DNA of 49,477 nt from Verrucomicrobiia bacterium (GTDB lineage: Bacteria > Zixibacteria > MSB-5A5 > DSPP01), in NCBI GenBank assembly GCA_035574275.1, contig DATLYY010000070.1, positions 1 through 49,477 of the forward strand. Direction: 5' to 3'. Position numbers and translations under genes: made by a program. The notes under the pieces are model-generated. The model was not told the DNA's origin and did not search any database. It was given only the letters and a program-made list of their open reading frames with translations. Each line of letters opens with the position of its first letter. Positions within the stretch are counted from its first letter, which is position 1. Positions 31,584 to 38,502 of this stretch are shown here, piece after piece.

Positions 31584-32063
31584 ATGTCGCCAATCATAAA
31601 AACCCTGCTCTTCCTCCTCCTCGTCCCCGTCACCGGCGTGATTTTGATTCCCCGCTGGATTCTCCTTTCGGCTTGGAACCGCTCCTTCGAAATCGGCAAT
31701 TGGTATCTCGCGGGTATCCCCTTAATCGCCGCAGGCGCAATCTTCCTTTTGTGGTGCTTTTGGGATTTCGCAACCTTTGGCAAAGGCACCCCCGCCCCCA
31801 TCGACCCGCCCAAAGTTTTTGTGTCGCGCGGCCTCTACCGCTGGACGAGAAACCCAATGTACCTCGCCCTCGGTCTCATCATCATCGGCCAGGCAATCTT
31901 TTTCGAATCCTGGACGCTTTTCATCTTCGCCGCCTGCGTCTGGGCCATCCAGCACCTCTTCGTCATCCTCTACGAAGAACCCGCCTTAAAACAAAAATTC
32001 GGCGCGGAATACGAATCGTATCTGAAAGCTGTTCCACGCTGGCTCCCCAAAAAACCTAAATAA
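31584..32063 (+). CDS. Isoprenylcysteine carboxyl methyltransferase-like membrane protein
   Basis: The protein has 159 residues from ATG 31584; GGAGG four bases upstream comes from the dispersed repeat. Four to five membrane helices. The ICMT/PEMT signature is visible: PKVFVSRGLYRWTRNPMYL, then EEPALKQKFGAEYESYLKAVPRW. These motifs bind S-adenosylmethionine and the lipid substrate in the ICMT/phospholipid methyltransferase superfamily. The bacterial substrate is unknown. Confidence 0.88.
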   Translation: MSPIIKTLLFLLLVPVTGVILIPRWILLSAWNRSFEIGNWYLAGIPLIAAGAIFLLWCFWDFATFGKGTPAPIDPPKVFVSRGLYRWTRNPMYLALGLIIIGQAIFFESWTLFIFAACVWAIQHLFVILYEEPALKQKFGAEYESYLKAVPRWLPKKPK

Positions 32064-32284
32064 CTTTGCCTTGTCTTTGTAGGGGCAGGTCTTGTGCCTG
32101 CCCGTCTTTGTAGGGGCACGTTGCCACGTGCCCTGTCTTTTTTGTCCCCCTTGCCAAGGGGGACGAGGCCCGCAGGGCCGGAGGGGGTGTCTTTGCAGGG
32201 GCACTTCGCGAACCGCCCATCCCCCCTCTCCATGCCGGAGAGGGGGCCAGGGGGTGAGGTTGCCTTTCAACCTCCATTTTCTCC
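32064..32284. repeat. Cluster of hairpin repeats
   Basis: GTAGGGGCAGGTC hairpin (32080-32104), GTAGGGGCACGTTGCCACGTGCCC (32110-32133), GTCCCCC...GGGGGACGAGGCC element (32144-32192), GCAGGGGCACTTCGCGAACCGCCC (32196-32219), CCCTCTCCATGCCGGAGAGG element (32222-32262). Confidence 0.8.
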
Positions 32285-32313
32285 TTGACGCCCCCCCTCC
32301 ACCCCTCTTAATT
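32285..32313 (+). promoter_or_regulatory. Promoter of cation efflux gene, short leader
   Basis: TTGACG (32285-32290), 17 bases, TTAATT (32308-32313), 14 bases before ATG 32328, no Shine-Dalgarno. Confidence 0.65.
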
Positions 32314-32327
32314 CAAACCGCGCCCGT

Positions 32328-32954
32328 ATGAATTCCGAATCCCAGGCAAATTCTGCCCTGCACAAAAAAGCCCTCCGCCTCTCCTATTTCACCCTCGGCT
32401 ACAATTTGCTGGAAGGGCTCGTCTCCGTTTTCGCCGGCATTTTGGCCCAAAGCACCGCGCTGGTCGGCTTCGGGCTGGACAGCTTCGTCGAATCCCTCTC
32501 CGGGGGCGTCATGGTCTGGCGCTTCGGCAAAAAATGGGCGTCGAAGGAAGAGGAAATGAAGTCCGAGAAAAAAGCCGTCCACTTGGTCGCCGCCGCCTTC
32601 TTCATCCTCGGTGCCTACGTCCTTTTCGAATCCGCCCAAAAATTATACGAACGCCGGGGCGCCGAACCCTCCCTCCTCGGCATCGCCATCGCCATCGTCT
32701 CCTTAATCGTAATGCCCGTCCTCTTTTTGTTGAAATACCGCACCGGAAAAAAATTGGAAAGCAAGAGCTTGGTGGCCGACTCCAAGCAAACTTTGGCATG
32801 TATGTTCCTCTCCGCCGCCCTCTTGGCCGGACTTTGGCTGAACTACTCTTTCCAAATCTGGTGGGCCGACCCCGCCGCCGGCCTTTTGATTGCCGGCTAT
32901 CTTTTGTACGAAGGGTACGAAACCTGGCGCGAAGGCCGCCTCTGCGCCTGCTGA
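32328..32954 (+). CDS. Cation diffusion facilitator-type transporter, short form
   Basis: The protein has 208 residues with six predicted membrane helices. GFGLDSFVESLSGGVMVWRFG carries the D-x3-E metal site of helix II; SLVADSKQTLACM is the helix V region where CDF proteins have HxxxD, here as D with Ser/Lys neighbours, as in TMEM163-like/short CDF proteins. The cytoplasmic C-terminal domain of canonical CDF exporters is missing; the chain ends CAC. It probably moves divalent metal ions across the inner membrane. Confidence 0.8.
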   Translation: MNSESQANSALHKKALRLSYFTLGYNLLEGLVSVFAGILAQSTALVGFGLDSFVESLSGGVMVWRFGKKWASKEEEMKSEKKAVHLVAAAFFILGAYVLFESAQKLYERRGAEPSLLGIAIAIVSLIVMPVLFLLKYRTGKKLESKSLVADSKQTLACMFLSAALLAGLWLNYSFQIWWADPAAGLLIAGYLLYEGYETWREGRLCAC

Positions 32955-33243
32955 CCGGAACTTTCTCTTTCCCCCTGTATTTAAGAGGGACGGCGCCGCA
33001 GGCCGGAAAGGGTGTCTTTGCAGGGGCAACTCCCCGTGGTTGCCCCCTTTTGCGTTTGTCTCTGCAGGGGCAGACCGATGTGCTTGCCCGAACGTATTTG
33101 TCTTTAGGGTCTGCCCATTTTGTTTTGCATTTGTAGGGGCACGTTGCCACCTGCCCGTTTTTTTTGCCCCCCTTGCCAAGGGGGGACGAGGCCGGCTTGT
33201 CCCGAGCAAAATCGAGGGAAGGCCGAAGGGGGTGTCTTTCCGC
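32955..33243. repeat. Repeat-filled gap
   Basis: A degenerate GTCCCCC-type element (32971-33015), GCAGGGGCAACTCCCCGTGGTTGCCCC (33020-33046, here in two halves GCAGGGGCAAC and GTTGCCCC), GCAGGGGCAGACC hairpin (33064-33089), GTAGGGGCACGTTGCC hairpin (33133-33157), and a GTCCCCC-type element (33164-33236) whose loop holds CTTGTCCCGAGCAAAATCGA. Confidence 0.75.
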
Positions 33244-33272
33244 TTGACGCCCTCCCCTCCGTAATCTTATTT
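33244..33272 (+). promoter_or_regulatory. Promoter of MFS gene, leaderless
   Basis: TTGACG (33244-33249), 17 bases, TTATTT (33267-33272), eight bases before ATG 33281, so the transcript would begin at or next to the start codon. Confidence 0.7.
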
Positions 33273-33280
33273 CCCCTTCA

Positions 33281-34561
33281 ATGGGCGGGACTTCCACGAC
33301 TGCACCTCCGCAACTGCTGAACGAATACGAAAAACCGACCCGCTCCCATTACCAAATCCTGCTTTTAAGCTGGGCCGGCTGGGTTTTCGATTTTTACGAT
33401 TTGGTGCTCTACACTTTCCTTTTGATTCCCATCGGCAAGGAGCTGAATCTTTCCAACGTCGAGCTTTCGTACGTGCTCGGCGCGTCCTTGACCGCCACCG
33501 CCGTCGGCGGCGTGGTCTTTGGCATCCTGTCCGACCGCTTCGGCCGCAAGGCCGTTTTGCAGGGAACGATTCTGACCTACAGCGTCGGCACCTTCCTTTC
33601 CGGCTTCTCCGCCAACCTGCCGACACTGATTCTCTTTCGCGTCATCACCGGCTTGGGCGTCGGCGGCGAATGGGCCACCGGCCAGACCTATGTGGGGGAA
33701 ACGTTCCCGCCCAACGTGCGCGGCCGCTACGGCGCCTATATGCAAACCGGCGCCCCCATCGGCATCGCCTTGGCCTCGGTGGTCGGCGGATTCTTGGCTC
33801 CGGAAATCGGCTGGCGCGCCTGTTTTTTCCTTTCCGTTCTCCCCGCCCTTCTCGTGGTCGTGATTAGGCGCACGCTCCCCGAATCCGACCTCTGGCTGGA
33901 AAGAAAGAGACGGACTTCCGAAATGGCGGACGCTTCCAAAATCAAGGAAAAATCAAAATTTCTGCTTCTCTTCTCCCGCGAACACCGCAAATTTTTCATG
34001 CTCGCTTTGGTTCTGGCGATTTTCGACATGTCCGCCTATTGGTTCACCTACTCCTGGCTGCCGGGTTATCTGCATCAACAGCGCCAGTTTTCATTGGCCA
34101 AATCCGCCGCCTGGATTTTGGTCACCCAAACCGGCGGCTTTTTGGGCTATTTCACCTTCGGCTTCGTGGCCGACCGCTTGGGCCGCCGCCCGGCCTACAC
34201 CATTTACTCCTTCCTGATGGCCGGGGGACTGGTGATGATAACTTTGCTCTGGGAAACGATTGCCGTCTCCCCGCCGGTAATTCTCGGTTGTATGTTTTTG
34301 GTCGGCTTCGGCACCGGCATGTTCGGCGGCTACGGCCCGCTTTTCTCCGAACTGTTCCCGACCGATGTCCGCAACACCGCCATGGGCTCCGCCTTCAATC
34401 TGGCCCGCGGCGTGCAGTTTTTCACCCCGGTGATTATCGCCCATGTGGCGACCCGTTACGGCCTGGGCGGAGGAATTTCGATTGCCGCCTTCTTTGCCGT
34501 TCTGACCGGCCTCTGGATTTGGACCTTTCCCGAAACCAAAGGCAAAAAACTTTCGGTTTGA
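33281..34561 (+). CDS. Major facilitator superfamily transporter
   Basis: The protein has 426 residues and 12 membrane helices. MFS motif A appears twice: GILSDRFGRKAVL between helices 2 and 3 and ADRLGRRPAYT between 8 and 9. GGEWATGQTYVGETFPPNVRG is characteristic of the metabolite:H+ symporter/sugar-porter-like group. A cytoplasmic loop follows helix 6 (LPESDLWLERKRRTSE). Substrate likely a small organic acid or sugar, not determinable. The start is set by the leaderless promoter; there is no ribosome-binding site. Confidence 0.9.
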   Translation: MGGTSTTAPPQLLNEYEKPTRSHYQILLLSWAGWVFDFYDLVLYTFLLIPIGKELNLSNVELSYVLGASLTATAVGGVVFGILSDRFGRKAVLQGTILTYSVGTFLSGFSANLPTLILFRVITGLGVGGEWATGQTYVGETFPPNVRGRYGAYMQTGAPIGIALASVVGGFLAPEIGWRACFFLSVLPALLVVVIRRTLPESDLWLERKRRTSEMADASKIKEKSKFLLLFSREHRKFFMLALVLAIFDMSAYWFTYSWLPGYLHQQRQFSLAKSAAWILVTQTGGFLGYFTFGFVADRLGRRPAYTIYSFLMAGGLVMITLLWETIAVSPPVILGCMFLVGFGTGMFGGYGPLFSELFPTDVRNTAMGSAFNLARGVQFFTPVIIAHVATRYGLGGGISIAAFFAVLTGLWIWTFPETKGKKLSV

Positions 34562-34583
34562 CGGCTGACGCGCGGTAATCCTT

Positions 34584-34634
34584 ATCGTTGTGTCGGGAGT
34601 CATTTATGGTGAGCGAAGCCGAACCGCTCCCGAC
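34584..34634. repeat. GTGTCGGGAG hairpin with nested ATGGTGAGCG element
   Basis: GTCGGGAG and CTCCCGAC arms, as in the simple copy at 37141-37166, but the loop contains ATGGTGAGCGAAGCCGAACC. The same inserted element occurs in a different hairpin at 36303-36354. Confidence 0.8.
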
Positions 34635-34665
34635 CCATCCAAAACTTCCAACCCCTAAAAGGTTT

Positions 34666-35397
34666 CTATTCTATTTTGGAGGAATCGCTCGGCGCTTCCT
34701 CCGGCTTTTTGCTGGACATAAACGGAATTCTTCCGGAAAAAGCCCCCATCAAAGCCGCTTCCGGGTGTCCCTCCACGTCCAAAACCATTAAGCCGAAATT
34801 CGAAAAGGAAAACGGCTGATAAGCCGCGCCAAGATGGAACTCCTGCCCGTCATAAGCCGACATGGCGGCAATCCGGCTTCCGAAACCTATGGATGCGCCG
34901 AAAATTGCTTCTGCCGGCCGGCCGTCAAAGGGCTTGGCGGCCCCAAGGTATCCGTGCAGAAAATAGGACGAACCCAGGGGCGCTCCTTTGGCCAGCATTA
35001 CATAGCCGTTGGTTTCCAAGCCGGAGGGTTTTAGATTGCCGACACCGGCAAGCAAAGCGGGAGTAATTCTTTTTTCCGGCACCAATAGAACCCTCGTTTT
35101 TCCTCTCCAGTCCCAGCTGCCGAGACCAAGTGTAATTCCGGTTTCCAATCGGTTAAAAAGCCCCACGGAAAAAGTGGTGGACCCATTTTCCTCCTCGTCG
35201 TGTCCGGCGGGAACGTATATCGAAAACCAATTGAATCGGCCGGGGGGTATGATTCCTTGATAACCCTTTTGTTCCTGCGGATTTTTTAGCTCCCCCGTGC
35301 ACACCGGACAAACAGTTCCACACTGGTCCTGGGAGTGGGAAAGAGCGGGCAGAAAAAATATCAAGAGGGCGCACCCCATCACGACGGATTGTTTCAT
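34666..35397 (-). CDS. Outer-membrane barrel-like protein coupled to ArsR regulator
   Basis: The protein has 243 residues from ATG 35397. The signal peptide ends SHSQ. After it comes a cysteine cluster QCGTVCPVCTG (Cys-x3-Cys-x2-Cys), a possible metal or heme site. The rest is beta-barrel-like: STTFSVGLFNRLETGITLGLG, TPALLAGVGNLK, SSYFLHGYLGAAKPF, AEAIFGASIGFGSRIAAMSAYDG, FHLGAAYQPFSF. The style resembles YjbH/barrel proteins that follow regulators. Its ATG lies one base after the ArsR stop, and AAGGAG within the ArsR end serves as ribosome-binding site, so the two form an operon, possibly metal-responsive. Confidence 0.72.
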   Translation of the reverse strand: MKQSVVMGCALLIFFLPALSHSQDQCGTVCPVCTGELKNPQEQKGYQGIIPPGRFNWFSIYVPAGHDEEENGSTTFSVGLFNRLETGITLGLGSWDWRGKTRVLLVPEKRITPALLAGVGNLKPSGLETNGYVMLAKGAPLGSSYFLHGYLGAAKPFDGRPAEAIFGASIGFGSRIAAMSAYDGQEFHLGAAYQPFSFSNFGLMVLDVEGHPEAALMGAFSGRIPFMSSKKPEEAPSDSSKIE

Positions 35398-35398
35398 T

Positions 35399-35824
35399 TC
35401 ATGCTCCTTTGGGCAAAAGATTTTTGTTTTGGATTCCGAGAATGCACTTCCCCCCCGCCCGCAATTTCAGCCGTTTGGCGAAATTCTTTTGATCCTCCCG
35501 GGCGGAGTTCTCCGGCAGCGCCAGAACCGCCTGCAAAAGCTTTTTGTGAAAACCGCCCCCCGGCTTTTCGGCGGAATAATAGACCCACTTCCCCTCCCGC
35601 CGCGAGCGGACAAGCCCCTCTCGCTCCAGCTCCTTGACGTGCCGGGAGACGGCATACTGCGGCACGAGCAAAGAGTCCGCCAGCTCGCAAACGCAGATTT
35701 CCTTCCCGGCCGAAAGAAGCAGCCGCAGAATCCGAAGCCGCACCGGCTCCGCCAGAACCTTCAAGGTCTCGATTCCCTCTTGGAGCGCCGCCGCCCCCCT
35801 TGAGTTGTTCATATGCGCATTCAT
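35399..35824 (-). CDS. ArsR-family metal-responsive repressor
   Basis: The protein has 141 residues from ATG 35824. Winged helix: LKVLAEPVRLRILRLLLSAG, then KEICVCELAD with the C44-x-C46 metal motif of the ArsR/SmtB alpha-3 site, the recognition helix PQYAVSRHVKELEREGLV and the wing RREGKWVYYS. The C-terminal tail is longer than usual and contains one more Cys (GGKCILGIQ). TATAAC (35836-35831) ends six bases before the ATG, implying a leaderless transcript. It would repress the operon with the barrel gene until metal or arsenic binds. Confidence 0.9.
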   Translation of the reverse strand: MNAHMNNSRGAAALQEGIETLKVLAEPVRLRILRLLLSAGKEICVCELADSLLVPQYAVSRHVKELEREGLVRSRREGKWVYYSAEKPGGGFHKKLLQAVLALPENSAREDQKNFAKRLKLRAGGKCILGIQNKNLLPKGA

Positions 35825-35836
35825 ACATATGTTATA
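35809..35836 (-). promoter_or_regulatory. ArsR promoter and candidate operator
   Basis: The -10 TATAAC (35836-35831) overlaps two CATATG palindromes (35825-35830 and 35809-35814 by plus-strand position) spaced 10 bases apart, straddling the start codon. Such paired palindromes are typical ArsR operators. No good -35 is seen. Confidence 0.45.
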
Positions 35837-36606
35837 CGCCCGTTCAAGCCGTTCGTTGGCGCAATTTTTGCGCCTCCGTCCCCCCGTTGTGTGGGGAGCT
35901 ACTCCCGACACTTTCGTAGGGCGAACGGCGTTCGCCCATTCTTCTTGTTTTTGTAGGGGCACGTTGCCACCTGCCCTGTTTTTTTTGTCCCCCTTGCCAA
36001 GGGGGACGAGGCGGCAGGGCCGGAGGGGGTGTTTTGCAGGGGCACTTCGCGAATCGCCCGTCTGTTTTTTCGTAGGGGCAACCCTCCCTGCCTGCCCGCC
36101 CACTTTGTCCCCTCCTTACGAAGGAGGGGAATTGGGGAGGTTCAACGCTTGGCCTGACTAAAGACGGTGTCCCTGTCTTGTCCCCTCTCCTTGAGGAGAG
36201 GGTCAGGGAGAGGTTGCCTTTCCTGTCCCTCGTTTTACTTGGGTTGTGCCGGGCGGACGAATCCCTAATCACCAATCACTGTATTTGAAAGGGGGGTGTT
36301 TTGTAGGGGCAACTCCCCCGCTTGTGGTGAGCGTAGCCGAACCATGGTTGCCCGTCTTTGCGTTTGTTTTTGTAGGGGCAGGTCTTGTGCCTGCCCGTTT
36401 TTGCCTTTGTCTTTGCAGGGGCACTTCGCGAACCGCCCATCCCCCCTCTCCGTGTCGGAGAGGGGGCCAGGGGGTGAGGTCTGCAACGTGCCCCAAGACA
36501 ATCCCGTCCAAATTCCACCGCCCCCGGCAAAAATCCGCCAGCACCTTTGCCGGATGTGTTCGATTTCCATTTCCATCCCCTTGTCCGCCAACACCCCTTC
36601 TCGCAT
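35837..36606. repeat. Large repeat-only region
   Basis: About 770 bases without a gene. In order: degenerate GTGTCGGGAG hairpin (35888-35914), GTAGGGCGAACGGCGTTCGCCC (35917-35938), GTAGGGGCACGTTGCC hairpin (35954-35977), GTCCCCC-type element (35988-36031), GCAGGGGCACTTCGCG hairpin (36037-36060), GTAGGGGCAACC hairpin (36072-36099), CCCTCCTTACGAAGGAGGGG repeat (36106-36141), CCCCTCTCC element (36180-36216), heptads (36260-36280), GTAGGGGCAAC hairpin with nested element (36303-36354), GTAGGGGCAGGTC hairpin (36372-36396), GCAGGGGCACTTCGCG hairpin (36416-36439), CCCTCTCC element (36443-36480). Confidence 0.85.
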
Positions 36607-36635
36607 TTGCTTTTGGCACAATAATTGATGAATAT
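36607..36635 (+). promoter_or_regulatory. Promoter of lipoprotein gene, leaderless
   Basis: TTGCTT (36607-36612), 17 bases, GAATAT (36630-36635), eight bases before ATG 36644. Confidence 0.55.
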
Positions 36636-36643
36636 TCTCCCGT

Positions 36644-37111
36644 ATGGGCAGGCCAAAATCAAACCGGCGCACTTTGTTATTTCTACTTCCAACTTTGGTC
36701 GCATTCGGTTGTGGTGATACGACTCGGCCAAAATGCCCCAACCCTCCAGCTGGCACAATCTCCGGTTCCATCTCCGTGTTAACCGGTGGAAGACTTAGAG
36801 AACCGAAAAGCGGAGCATTCATCTACCTCGACTCTGGGTACTATAGTCAGGGCTTGGTATTGACAGTCGAATCTCTTCCCAATCGGGAAAGTGATGTAAA
36901 ATTTAAACCGGATTCAACCTTGCTTAATAGTCCTGCGACTTTTGCCATACCCCTCGGCTATTCGACCCGCTTCAGCCTGGAGTTCACCGTCCAATATGAT
37001 TCCTTTGGAGTTCAAAAAACTCTCACCGGCTTCACCACCGATGGAGGCAGGCACATACTTTTTCAGTCCTCGCTTATTACAAGGTATTCTGTCCCGGACC
37101 GTTGTATTTAA
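36644..37111 (+). CDS. Putative lipoprotein, unknown function
   Basis: The protein has 155 residues from ATG 36644, with no Shine-Dalgarno. A basic start (GRPKSNRRT) and a hydrophobic core end in the lipobox VAFGC (Cys ~23), followed by GDTTRPKCPNPPAG. The mature part is beta-rich (FIYLDSGYYSQGLVLTVES, FSLEFTVQYDSFG). It is more AT-rich in codon use than its neighbours and has no recognisable domain, so it may be a recent arrival. Confidence 0.65.
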   Translation: MGRPKSNRRTLLFLLPTLVAFGCGDTTRPKCPNPPAGTISGSISVLTGGRLREPKSGAFIYLDSGYYSQGLVLTVESLPNRESDVKFKPDSTLLNSPATFAIPLGYSTRFSLEFTVQYDSFGVQKTLTGFTTDGGRHILFQSSLITRYSVPDRCI

Positions 37112-37138
37112 AGACTCCTACCAAAATTCTTGTATTTA

Positions 37139-37234
37139 CCCGTTGTGTCGGGAGTTACTCCCGACACATCAATCAATTTCGAATTCCTATTTTTTTCTCC
37201 CCTCCTTACGAAGGAGGGGATTAAGGGGAGGTTA
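37139..37234. repeat. GTGTCGGGAG hairpin and CCCTCCTTACGAAGGAGGGG repeat
   Basis: GTGTCGGGAGTTACTCCCGACAC is the intact form of the hairpin (arms at 37144-37166). CCCTCCTTACGAAGGAGGGG with ATTAAGGGGAGGTTAAA spans 37198-37236. Here no start codon follows the GGAGGTTAA. Confidence 0.8.
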
Positions 37235-37276
37235 AACGTCCCAAAGTGCGCGAGGAGGGCTCTGCCGAACTTTTTC

Positions 37277-37305
37277 TTGACCGTCAATAAACTTCGGTTT
37301 TAATT
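37277..37305 (+). promoter_or_regulatory. Promoter of TlpA-like gene, leaderless
   Basis: TTGACC (37277-37282), 17 bases, TTAATT (37300-37305), six bases before GTG 37312. Confidence 0.7.
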
Positions 37306-37311
37306 CCTTCC

Positions 37312-37941
37312 GTGCCGCTTTTAACCGCCCTCACCCTCGCCGCCGGATTTTTGGCCGATTCCTTTCCCCCTCCCAAATTGGAACTCCAAACACTCAAAAA
37401 AGAATCCGCCAAGCTCTCCGACTACCGCGGCCAAATCGTCGTTTTGAACTTCTGGGCCACCTGGTGCGTCCCCTGCCGCAAGGAAATGCCCCTCTTCGTC
37501 GAATTGCAAAATGAATACAAAGCCAAAGGCGTCCGGTTCATCGCGGCCTCCACCGACCCCGCCAAGGACAAAAAGAAAGTGGAAAAATTCGCCAGGCAGT
37601 ACCAAATCAATTTCCCAATCTGGACGGGCGCCACCCCCGACGACCAGGACGGCCTGGAACTCGGCACGCTTTTGCCCGCCACGGCCATTTTCGACACAAA
37701 CGGCCAAAAAGTTTTCAGAATCATCGGCGAAGCCACCCGCGAAGTTTTGACTGAACGCCTCGATTATCTGCTTTCCGACCGCACGGACTCAATGCCGGTG
37801 GAACTCTCTTTGCCCCCCGGAATGACCGAGGAGCATTGGGAGGAACATCTCTTGGCGATGGAAGAAGGTGAAGGCGAGAGCGAAGATGAACACGCCCACG
37901 ACCAGCACGCCGCAGAGCCGGGCTCGGAGGTCCCCAGTTGA
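37312..37941 (+). CDS. TlpA/ResA-like thioredoxin-fold protein with His/Glu-rich tail
   Basis: The protein has 209 residues from GTG 37312, the start fixed by the leaderless promoter. A short hydrophobic N-terminus (LLTALTLAAGFLAD) is a signal peptide or anchor. The thioredoxin fold carries NFWATWCVPCRKEMP (C52, C55) and LLPATAIFDTNG with the cis-Pro; it would act as periplasmic thiol oxidoreductase, for example in cytochrome maturation. The C-terminal ~40 residues are unusual: EEHWEEHLLAMEEGEGESED, then EHAHDQHAAE, a possible metal-binding tail. The same frame reopens after two TGA codons nine bases apart (37939, 37948). Confidence 0.88.
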   Translation: MPLLTALTLAAGFLADSFPPPKLELQTLKKESAKLSDYRGQIVVLNFWATWCVPCRKEMPLFVELQNEYKAKGVRFIAASTDPAKDKKKVEKFARQYQINFPIWTGATPDDQDGLELGTLLPATAIFDTNGQKVFRIIGEATREVLTERLDYLLSDRTDSMPVELSLPPGMTEEHWEEHLLAMEEGEGESEDEHAHDQHAAEPGSEVPS

Positions 37942-38013
37942 CCCCTCTGACCCGGCGAGGGTCGGGCGGTCCGTGGGACTGCCGGGGAAAACGAGGGGCG
38001 GCTGATTGCCGCC

Positions 38014-38502
38014 GTGCGGGTGATTCCGGACGCAATCAAGCGCGCCCGCTGGCGCAACACGCTTGTGTTTAGGTTTCTGCCGACGTTTACCGCCGGAATT
38101 GAGATGAATTTTCTCTCGGAAGAGGAAAAAGTAAATCCGCTGGCGAACTGGCTGGCGGTGAAGGAGACGAAAGTTCGCCCCGCCCTGATTTTTGGCACCA
38201 GTTCCGATAGAATCGGCACCCCCACCGGACAATCCTTCTACGGCACCTTGAGCAAAGACCTGAAACCGCACACCAAAATCCCGATAGCCCCCTACGCCGG
38301 AGTTGCCTTTGGGACTTACGAGGACAAATTCCGCCCCATCGGCGGCGTCAATATCCGCTTTCCCAAAAATTTCTCCTCGCTGATTATCTACGACGGGGTC
38401 AAACTCCACCCCACCGCAAGCTGGTCGTATCGGAATTTCACCTTCATGTTCCTCCTCGCCTTTTCCAAACACCCTGGAGTTGGCCTAAGCGCGACCTTCT
38501 AA
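38014..38502 (+). CDS. Beta-barrel-like protein lacking a clear N-terminus
   Basis: The protein has 162 residues from GTG 38014; the same frame is open back to 37951 (CTG 38002 is possible), and no signal peptide is present. The beta-strand pattern (FLPTFTAGIEMNF, KVRPALIFGTSSDR, SFYGTLSKDL, APYAGVAFGTYEDKF, GGVNIRFPKNFSSLIIYDG, TASWSYRNFTFMF) is that of an outer-membrane barrel and resembles in style the 34666-35397 protein. It is in frame with the TlpA-like gene upstream. It may be a truncated gene or the remnant of one whose 5' part was replaced. Its TAA overlaps the TAG of the convergent 38499 gene. Confidence 0.5.
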   Translation: MRVIPDAIKRARWRNTLVFRFLPTFTAGIEMNFLSEEEKVNPLANWLAVKETKVRPALIFGTSSDRIGTPTGQSFYGTLSKDLKPHTKIPIAPYAGVAFGTYEDKFRPIGGVNIRFPKNFSSLIIYDGVKLHPTASWSYRNFTFMFLLAFSKHPGVGLSATF

